Assembly (NCBI GenBank): GCA_036250195.1
Contig: JAVHZZ010000009.1
Location: 96,581,771-96,645,770, forward strand
Length of the DNA stretch: 64,000 nucleotides
Source of the DNA: Mixophyes australis
Lineage: Eukaryota > Chordata > Amphibia > Anura > Limnodynastidae
Direction of reading: 5' to 3'
Shown here in pieces: positions 56,598 to 64,000 of the stretch. Position 1 is the first letter of the stretch. Each line of letters starts with the position of its first letter. The position numbers were made by a program, and so were the translations under genes. Below the pieces are notes generated by a model. The model ran no database searches. It worked only from the letters and a program-made list of their open reading frames with translations, and had not been told where the DNA came from.

Positions 56598-57600
56598 TAT
56601 CCTGAACCATGGCTCATCTAATCATTTGTTTATCATATATATATATATATATGATAATCAAAAAGTGATAATAAACAAATATATAAATAAACATAAACAA
56701 AACACCTCCACAAATATGTGTTGCAGCCAAGTCTCCAATATCGGATGGTTAGATCGAAAAAGGTATCAAAATGATAAGTTATGGAAGGACGGCGCCTTCA
56801 GGTGTAAGAACAGATAATTGTGTATATATAGTCAGTAGGCTCAAGGAGTCCAGAGAACATAAAGTCCCGAGAAAAGAAGTAATGCAGATGGATATCAGCA
56901 TAGAGCAGCAAATAGCAGCAAATCAGATGGTCTACATATATTGTAGTATGAGACATTGTGCAGATTAATAGTATAAAGTAGTATGCGTACCAGAAATAAG
57001 TAAAATAACAGCTTATCTGTATATAGGCTCCTCAGTCATCCCAGGTGGTGATTTCCTTTGCTCGCAGAAACAAGATGTGAATATAGTATGTTCTATTAAT
57101 AACTGCTGCATCACTGCTCAATAGTAGGAAAGATATAAGAAAGCCATATGGTGTAGTATTTTTGCATACAATTTATTCAGCAGATTAACACTATAAAATG
57201 CAAACTCACAATGAAGATAATAAATATAAGCTTATCTGTATAATATACAGGCGAGATCACTGGTGGTCATATCCCTGGAGGTAGTTAAAGATGTCCCTCT
57301 AAAGGCTCCATACAAAAGCTCAGGGAAGGGTGATATCTTAATTTGTTACTCCCAGGGTAAATCAGTGAAACAGGGCCTCAGATAGTACAGTTGTGGGCCT
57401 CAATGCGTTTCGTTCAGTTTGAACTTCATCAGGAGGAATTAGGTGATGTTAAAAACTATACCCTTTATATAGGGGTGTGTAGTGCCATTTTGCGCTAAAA
57501 TTGCTGGTCAAATGACGTCACTGCGCATGCGCAGGTCAAATGACGTCACTGCGCATGCGCAGAGCGCCGCCGAGCGGCTTTTTTTTTTTTTTTTAATAAT
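56598..57600. repeat. Composite repeat block ending in CRE/NRF1 tandem and poly-T
   Basis: It begins with a 35-bp copy of gypsy integrase sequence (56598-56632, identical to 58694-58728), followed by a TA microsatellite. Around 57390-57480 is GGGCCTCAATGCGTTTCG, then GAACTTCATCAGGAGG, a motif I associate with amphibian dispersed repeats. It ends with two 28-bp GC-rich units and a T-tract at 57579. Confidence 0.5.
57506..57561. promoter_or_regulatory. Tandem CRE plus NRF1 motifs
   Basis: Two exact 28-bp units (57506-57533 and 57534-57561) each contain the palindromic CRE TGACGTCA (57513 and 57541) and the palindromic NRF1 site GCGCATGCGC (57523 and 57551). This looks like a mobile-element promoter. 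Activity is inferred. Confidence 0.5.
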
Positions 57601-58169
57601 AAAACCTTATGGTGTAATTAGTACATTTCTTCCTGATAATTGTCATCATATAGGTTTATATTATTTCCATCAAAGGTGGAGATAAATCATGTAAGTTGTT
57701 AAACCATCTGCCTCAATTTCGAACAATAGAGAATTCATATGATTGCGGACCTTTAATTAAACATTCGTCATTGTCTGCTATATTTACATAGCAAAATTAA
57801 CTACCATTAGCCTCCCCTGCATATCACTCCTAAAATCTCCAAGTGAATTCAGCCTAATTAATAATGAAGACTAGCAGGATTTTCTTGGTATAACAATAGA
57901 GGCAATTCACTCTGTCTGTTAGGTTTCTAAGTATCCTTAGCCAGCTATATAGTGAAAATAGTAGGTGAGATAGACTACTGGTTGTCAACCTCTCTAATCA
58001 CAGACTCACATCTACAAATGATCATAATTTCTACCTCTGAAGGAAGATCAATCGAATTTCGGTGACAGGAATTGATTACTAACTACCTGTAATGATTCTT
58101 ATTCGGGATTGGGCAATATCACATAATTATATTTGTTCCTGATAATTATCATGTAGGTTTATATTATTA
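57601..58169. other. Non-coding, possibly LTR-related
   Basis: TTCCTGATAATTGTCAT with TAGGTTTATATTATT near 57630 is partly repeated near 58137, about 507 bp on, next to the end of the gypsy frame. That could mark LTR sequence, but no TG/CA ends or duplications could be fixed. Confidence 0.3.
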
Positions 58170-59406
58170 CAGTCCTCGATTTTTACTGCTCCTATGGTTG
58201 TGGATGTATGGGTTTCCTCCACCCATGACTTTAACAAGATAACGTGATAGACTTGCCGTTTTCGTAATCTGCCGAGATGCCGTACCTGGTAATTGACTAG
58301 TCCTACGGCCTCTATTCACTCATAAGGGCCTTGCCAATGTGCGTACAATTTGCACTTTTGAGTTGGTACCAGAACAAGCACCTTGTCACTTGGGTTGAAG
58401 GTGCGTAAGGTGGCTTGAGTGTCCTAACCCTTTGTTTGCCATCCCTGTGCTTCTGTTAGATATTGCTTTACCAACGGATCGATCTGTTATAGTCGATCAT
58501 ACAATTGGGCTACAAACTGTATTGCTTTTGGCTCCTTGGGTCTCTGCAGTGCTCACCCTTCTTTGAAGATATCCAGAATTCCATGGGGGTTGTCTCCCAA
58601 ACAGAAGCTCAAAGAGACTGAATCCCTTTGATGCCTTGGGCACCTACCTTATCGCAAATATGATATAGGGTAACAGGGTATCCAAATCTCTTTTATCCTG
58701 AACCATGGCTCATCTAATCATTTGTTTAAGAATCCTATTAAACCACTCAACCAACCCGTCGGTTTGCTGGTGATAAACCAAGGTCTGTAGTCCTTCTACC
58801 CCTAGCAATTTACACAACTCCTTCATTAGATTTATTTTGGAATTCCAAGTTGAGTGTACATTAATAGTAACTCTTTTGCATTAGTACTTGATTTAAAATT
58901 CTGTAGAGGGATTACCTCAGGATATCGTGTAGCATAATTAAGAACTACCAATACATATTGATGTCCTCATGCAGAATTTTCCCAGGGACCCACTAGGTCC
59001 ATGACAATTCGTTCGAATGGAACTTGAATTATAGGGTGGTACCAGGGGAGCATGATAGTCTGGTTTAGTGGCATTCCGCTGGCATACTGGGCAAGCTTGA
59101 CAGTATCCCTTGACTGCCATACGTATTCCTGGCCAGTAAAACTTCAGGAGCACTCGATTTTGAGTCTTCTTCTCAACCAAATGTTCCCCCAGTAGGTGTG
59201 TATGTGCTGTTGCTTATACAAAAGCCATGTGTACCTGGGGCACAAAGAGTTGATTAACTAATTTCTTCTGCACCACTGCTACCCTATATGGTAGATCCCC
59301 TTTGATTATAAAATAGCATTTTCTCCCCTTGCCGGTCTTTCAGACTTCCATACTTTATTCACTTCCACCACATATTTATCATTTAGTTGGTCCCACACAA
59401 AGTCCT
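58170..59406 (-). pseudogene. Ty3/gypsy integrase remnant
   Basis: The minus-strand frame 59180-58938 has the H-H-C-C zinc-binding module of a chromovirus/gypsy integrase. It reads VEKKTQNRVLLKFYWPGIRM, then GYCQACPVCQRNATKP, with the two histidines lying just upstream (TAHTHLLGEH) past an in-frame stop. Downstream, frames with stops still read as the integrase core and C-terminus: GWLNGL, KASKGFSLFELLFGRQPHGI, DKVLVLVPTQKCKLYAHWQGP. These match the gypsy LFGR-x-P and L-x-x-W-x-G-P features. Many stops and frameshifts make it inactive. The part farther upstream seems displaced past 61237 by an inserted element. Confidence 0.82.
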
Positions 59407-59853
59407 GGGGGTAAAAACTTTTTCAGTGATTTTCTCGGGCAAGTTTAAAGTCGCCAATGTATTAAGCGGCGATTTGACATAAAATCGCCTGAAAAGTGTT
59501 TCTTTCAAAATCGCCATTCTCAAAGTCGTTACGAATCGCAGTCCAGACTATTTGCACTCTAGCTATACAAATCGCCAAACGTGTGAAGCTGCGATTTTGC
59601 AAACTCGCCCGAATTTGAATTGAAAATCGTCAGAATCAACACTCTGCTTTCTGTAGACGAGATTAGCAAACACATCACTGTTAGACTTCTAGTCATTTTT
59701 TAAGTAAAGTAAGTAAAGTTTAAGTAAATCATGATTTATGTTTTAGGGGACAAAAATGTTTATAAATTAGCTTATGGGCGATAAATTATTTTACGAATAA
59801 ATAGGTTGTGCAAATTTCTGTAATGTTTTTTAATCAGCCTACAGTATGTGCTA

Positions 59854-59888
<35 letters not shown>

Positions 59889-59934
59889 TTTAGTTATAAA
59901 GCATCAACATGTTACATATTAATGTACATTCATG

Positions 59935-60097
59935 CAGGGGGTCTGGCAAGTTTTAGCCCGGGGGGCATGACCCGACTCAGCAGCCTATTTTAAAGGAAAA
60001 AAATGCAGGTGGCCCAGTGATCCAGCCCAAGGTAGCTCACTATGGCACCAGCCTGGGGGACAGAAGACCCCCAGCCCAGCCTGCCCTTGATTGAAGG
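59935..60097. repeat. Interspersed repeat, copy 2 of 2
   Basis: Matches window positions 1-150 (CAGCCTATTTTAAAGG, CAGCCCAAGGTAG). It is complete here, nested in the 1.8-kb element. Confidence 0.65.
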
Positions 60098-60690
60098 GAT
60101 CATGACACAAAAAATTAATTGCAATGAAGTGGAACAGAAGGTAAAAATGGGCTTGGCCAAATTTTTACAATAAAAAAGAGGTGTGGGGAACTGTTGATAC
60201 TTAAGGCAGCAGAATAACTATTGTAGCTGCTGGTGAATAAAGTTCTTGTGGCTGTTTTTAGCCATCGGCATTATCATCCTCTGACAAAAACAGGCATTGG
60301 TGGCTGGCATTTCTGTGCTTCATCTGTATGCATCTACCTATTTGCTTGTTTAATTTAGAGTTGAATGTAAGTGCTTTAGAATATTGTAATTTTGTACTTT
60401 TTGTAAGATGTGTTGCACTGCTCATATGCCCAAATTGCACCATTATTTTCAGATGGGTGCATCTAACACTTGCAGCGTCTTGCACTACGAAAGGCAGATA
60501 AGGGGCATTCAGGTACAATTATATTATAGTATAGTAAGCGGCATTAGATGCACGATAAGCAACCCTTCCCCTTGAGATGTATCTTATTTTGACATACACA
60601 TTTATTTGAAATATGTCCCTTACCAAGGGCAAATTCAACTCCTTCACATGATGGGTGCAAATTTCAGTAATGAATACATATATATATATA

Positions 60691-60966
60691 TTTTTATTTT
60701 ATTATATTGGCTTACTATCTAATAACCAGTGGAGCAATATTTTTTTTGCTCATGATGTCAATATTTCCAGATGGGGACACCATTTAAACTATATACTTGT
60801 GATACTACAAGGGCTCATGTGCATGCTGACACTTGTAGTGCCACAAGTATGTACCTTTAATGGTGTCCCTATAAGGAAATATTAAGTATTGCCACATCAT
60901 AATAACATAAATATGGCTCCACTGGTGATTAAATAGTAAGCCACTGTAATATAATAAAAATAAAAA
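60691..60966. repeat. Palindromic MITE nested in the 1.8-kb element
   Basis: The arms are TTTTATTATATTGGCTTACT with ACCAGTGGAGC and their complements. They close over ACTTGTAGTGCCACAAGTAT-type central repeats. Confidence 0.75.
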
Positions 60967-61236
60967 TCCCTTACATATAATCATTAATTCATTCTATTTT
61001 GACTAAATAGCTCAAACATGTTTTTATTTCTGTTAAATCTTGGGCGACTTTCAGTTTCTGTTGAAACTCGGGCGAGTTTGTGTTTTATCTGGCATGAATA
61101 GGTGTTTTAAAATGGACACATATCGCCAGAGATTGTATTTTGGAAAGTCACAATTGCACATAAAATCGCCGGTGATCTCTCGCGATTTGCAGCAATTTTA
61201 AATCGCTGAAAAAAGTTGCTTGATAAATTTAACCCC

Positions 61237-63343
61237 TGGAGGGATACAGTCCTCGATATTGAGGACCAATCTTCTCCACCCCCTGGCAAGCTTTCTATTT
61301 TATTCCAACTTTCTCAAGCCAGGACTTTTCCTTCCAGCCTTCTGGAACACCTAGTTACACCCAAAGCCTGGTATCCACCCCAGTGGTCCCAGTATAATGT
61401 TTGGGGTTCTTTAAGAATTCTCCCAGTTATAACAAATTATTATATAACCATAGACACATACACAATTACCAAATAAAGTTTATTTGAATAAAAAAATACT
61501 CCCATAAATTCTTCTACTCTACTTTTATAATTGTATTCCATTAAATAAAATAAAATCTTATTTTCTTTTATGGTTTCACGCTTTATTGTATGGATTAAGT
61601 TGGATGCAAAATAGAAAGATTTTCATTTAAGGGTGGTGCATCAGATTTTAAAGCTGCAATCCCACATACTCATTTTTTATTCAAACAGTTTTGTAGCTGT
61701 GTAACAGGAATATGATTATAGAAGGGGGAACACGACTGAACCAGGAATAGGCGTCAATGTATATTGGGAAAATTATCTGGGAAGTTCTATGTATGCTTTG
61801 AGAGGAGGCTTTGTGCCCACATTTAACAGAAGGTTAAGAAAAAGATTTGGAGGGATGAGTATATAAAATATATTCAATACTTCCATTATGTTTGAGTGGT
61901 GCTAGGCAGACATGCTCCCATCGCGACATTGCCCCCTTTTGACTCGGCCACGTCCCCCACCTAAAGTAGCAACATCCCCATCTTGATTCCAAATATTGGA
62001 ATAAGGGGGAGATATGATAGCTTGTTATTGTGCTGTGCCAATTGTCTTTTCTGAAAACAAAAGGGCCACTGGTGTAGGAGACAAGCATGATATATATCAG
62101 CTTGGAACATAAGTGTGATGGGGTCACAGGTACAATGATATATATGTATATAATGCTGGTCATTGTTAGTTATGCTGCTTGCTATCATTCAACAAGTATC
62201 ACAACTCCCCTACAAATGTTTATCTGACTCACAAATGGATTGTTATGAAATTACTGACTTCCTTCCATTTTGAGAAATGTGTCCAGACCTGCCATGGTGG
62301 CTAAATCCTCTGGAATCATTGTAGTATGATTGCTTGGCTTTTTCCAAACATGGCTTAAACAAAGCATATCTAACATGGGCGAACCTAGTGGAAGTGGGAA
62401 TAGCTCATTTTTCTGCACATTGGGCGTAATATGCGGCCAAAAATGCGCACACAAAAATAATACATTTCAGCCCATATGCTGAGTCGCACACAGTGAGAGA
62501 TGCATCCAGCTCTGTATCAGTAACATATGTGCCAGGTTTACAGTAGGTGTACATGCAGCCGCATACACAGAACCAGATGAAAAGTGCAATTAAACTTTGT
62601 AAACATTTGTTTTCATAGGGAAAAACGCATTTGCTATTTGGCTTCATATAGTACAGTAGATATAACCTTCCTTCTCGCCTGAAATCTCAATCAGACAGTG
62701 GTTAGCTAGTCCTGGCGATCATCATAGTCAATGTGTATTTTCAGCAGCCCCTCGGCTGTTCAAATAATATGTCTGTAAAAGGAAAATCTGAGTCTGTGGT
62801 AAGGTTGGCATCAGCTTGCAATTCTAGAAACACGCCATTACTGTACCCAGCCTAAGATAGAACGCCCCTCCCCTCCGTGGTCACACCCTTTTCAGGTGCA
62901 GAGATGTGGATGCAGTGGATGCATGCAACTCTGCATAGGTGTAGGTATTTTTGCATTTTTTATGGGCATGTGCAATGCAAAATCATGTAATATACGTTAT
63001 ACAGATGGGTGTATATTCAGCTCTGCAGGAGACCCATTATTTCTGTAAGAAACTTTTTTAACAATGGTGCAAAAGTTCAGTAACCTGTAGTATTTTCTAA
63101 TTTGCATTAGTTGATTAGTTGCTATGGATTGCTACATGTTTGTACTTTGTTTCTAAATAAACTCTGCTGAGTTGCAGGAATATGTGTGCACACCTGAATT
63201 TTACATAGTATGTAAAATTTTAAACATTTTTACAAACTGACAAACTGTTCAAAAAAATATTTTATTCTGTTTATAAAATTAAATTTAAAAGCATCTAAAA
63301 TATAAAAATGGTGTTGGTTGTAATGTACCAAGATCCACTTGAC
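61237..63343. other. Intergenic; possible gypsy continuation at left
   Basis: 61237-61480 on the minus strand reads LPGGGEDWSSISRTVSLQ into the gypsy frame across the inserted element. This continuation is tentative. The rest shows no gene or bounded repeat. Confidence 0.35.
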
Positions 63344-63754
63344 CAGTGATGGGCAACAGGAGGCCTGCAGGCTGCTAGCAACCCAGTAAGTCTTTATCTG
63401 CTTGTTCTGTGTCCCTCTATAACCTATTTCCTGATTTATGTCAAGACTGAACAGGAGTAGCCAGCTTCTGCATCACAAGGCCTACTCTACACAACACATG
63501 GAGATGATTAGATCTGGGTGGTCACTGGTCATCCCAGTGAATGAAGCAGGTGAGCAGGTATGAGTGGAACATTGTGTAAGAACTTTAGAGTACATGTGGA
63601 GTCTGATGGTATGTGGTAATCTGAAGGCACCTGGGGTGGCAAGGTAGATTTGGAGCTGGTTTTTATTACTTAATTTAAGGGTACTGGGCAGTCCTATTGA
63701 AGGTTGGAGGATCCATATGCTGCCCTTGATGTGTAATTGTATTGCCCATCACTA
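63344..63754. repeat. hAT-type non-autonomous element
   Basis: Ends CAGTGATGGGCAACAGGAGG and ATTGCCCATCACTA are inverted. The flanking 8-mers ACTTGACC and ACTTAGGC agree at 5 of 8. Same end family as 40760-41003. Confidence 0.72.
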
Positions 63755-63829
63755 ACTTAGGCTGTACCACATATATAACATATAAATGCCTAGTGACGTG
63801 TGTGAAAAAAAAAAAAAAAACAAGCTGCA

Positions 63830-63843
63830 GCGCCACCTGCTGG
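63830..63843 (-). promoter_or_regulatory. CTCF core motif
   Basis: The minus strand reads CCAGCAGGTGGCGC, fitting the CCASYAGRKGGCRS core. It follows an A-tract at 63805, so it may belong to a retroelement tail. Occupancy unknown. Confidence 0.4.
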
Positions 63844-63854
63844 GCAGAGTTATA

Positions 63855-64000
63855 CACTGACCTATATATTTCTTGAAGGAGAAGTGACAGTTGGGAGTGG
63901 TTGGTGGTTGCCAGGGGTGACAGTGGGGAGTTTTTAACACCTTAAGTAGCTTGATGAAGGATGTGGCGATGAAGATGAAGGATGAGGTGATGGAGAAAAA
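63855..64000. other. Window end, non-coding
   Basis: Nothing is recognised beyond GATGAAG/GATGAGG imperfect repeats at 63953-63995. Confidence 0.4.

Larger units (their letters stand above)
59407..61236. mobile_element. 1.8-kb Harbinger-like non-autonomous element
   Basis: The ends GGGGTAAAAACTTTTTCAG and CTGAAAAAAGTTGCTTGATA...TTTAACCCC are inverted and similar. The subterminal regions on both sides are rich in ATCGCC/GGCGA-type motifs (CGCCTGAAAAG, AAATCGCC). CTGG flanks both ends, with an ambiguous 3-5 bp duplication. No transposase is visible. Internal cargo includes an ATT microsatellite (59857-59885), a second copy of the window-start repeat (59935-60097) and a palindrome at 60691-60966. 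The gypsy frame appears to continue on both sides, so the element is nested in it. Confidence 0.6.

Overview
The window is vertebrate nuclear DNA, most probably from a frog or toad (anuran). It is AT-rich and intron-containing. It carries a mixture of L1-clade LINEs, a DIRS-type reverse transcriptase, a Ty3/gypsy integrase, hAT elements with 8-bp target duplications, and many palindromic MITEs with 3-bp target duplications, a mixture typical of amphibian genomes. The species assignment is inference. No bacterial or organelle features, tRNA or rRNA genes were seen.

Two host genes are well supported, each with two coding exons. EOLA1 (ASCH-domain protein, + strand, 39342-40614, 154 aa) has a ZNF143-type motif upstream and poly(A) signals downstream. 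A heat-shock-factor gene of the HSFY/HSFX family (- strand, 55343-52493, 410 aa) has its DNA-binding domain split by the intron and AATAAA 37 bp after the stop. EOLA and HSFX genes are also neighbours on human Xq28, so this looks like ancient conserved linkage. Between them, 45688-46030 (-) looks like the terminal coding exon of an unidentified gene.

The left third (1-25 kb) is intergenic: MITEs, two SINE-like repeats, a DIRS fragment (about 6.6 kb), a LINE endonuclease fragment (about 11 kb) and a decayed antisense L1 (22.7-24 kb). A full-length L1-clade retrotransposon fills 25113-31455, with a perfect 15-bp target-site duplication, an intact ORF1, and an ORF2 broken by one stop and two frameshifts. 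Another antisense L1 3' fragment abuts it. A 1.34-kb satellite of 20-bp units (34.5-35.84 kb) is open in all three forward frames purely because of its repeat structure.

From 39 to 56 kb lie the genes, with MITEs in both introns, a foldback element (43.6-44.2 kb), an L1 remnant (48.4-49.3 kb) and a 2.5-kb hAT element (49514-52022). The hAT carries a BED-finger transposase N-terminus, an internal 39-bp minisatellite and, antisense to the transposase, a fragment coding a recognisable Tudor domain. That apparent host-gene capture is the most unusual item in the window. The right end (56-64 kb) holds a repeat with tandem CRE/NRF1 motifs, a Ty3/gypsy integrase interrupted by a 1.8-kb Harbinger-like element, and a hAT MITE.
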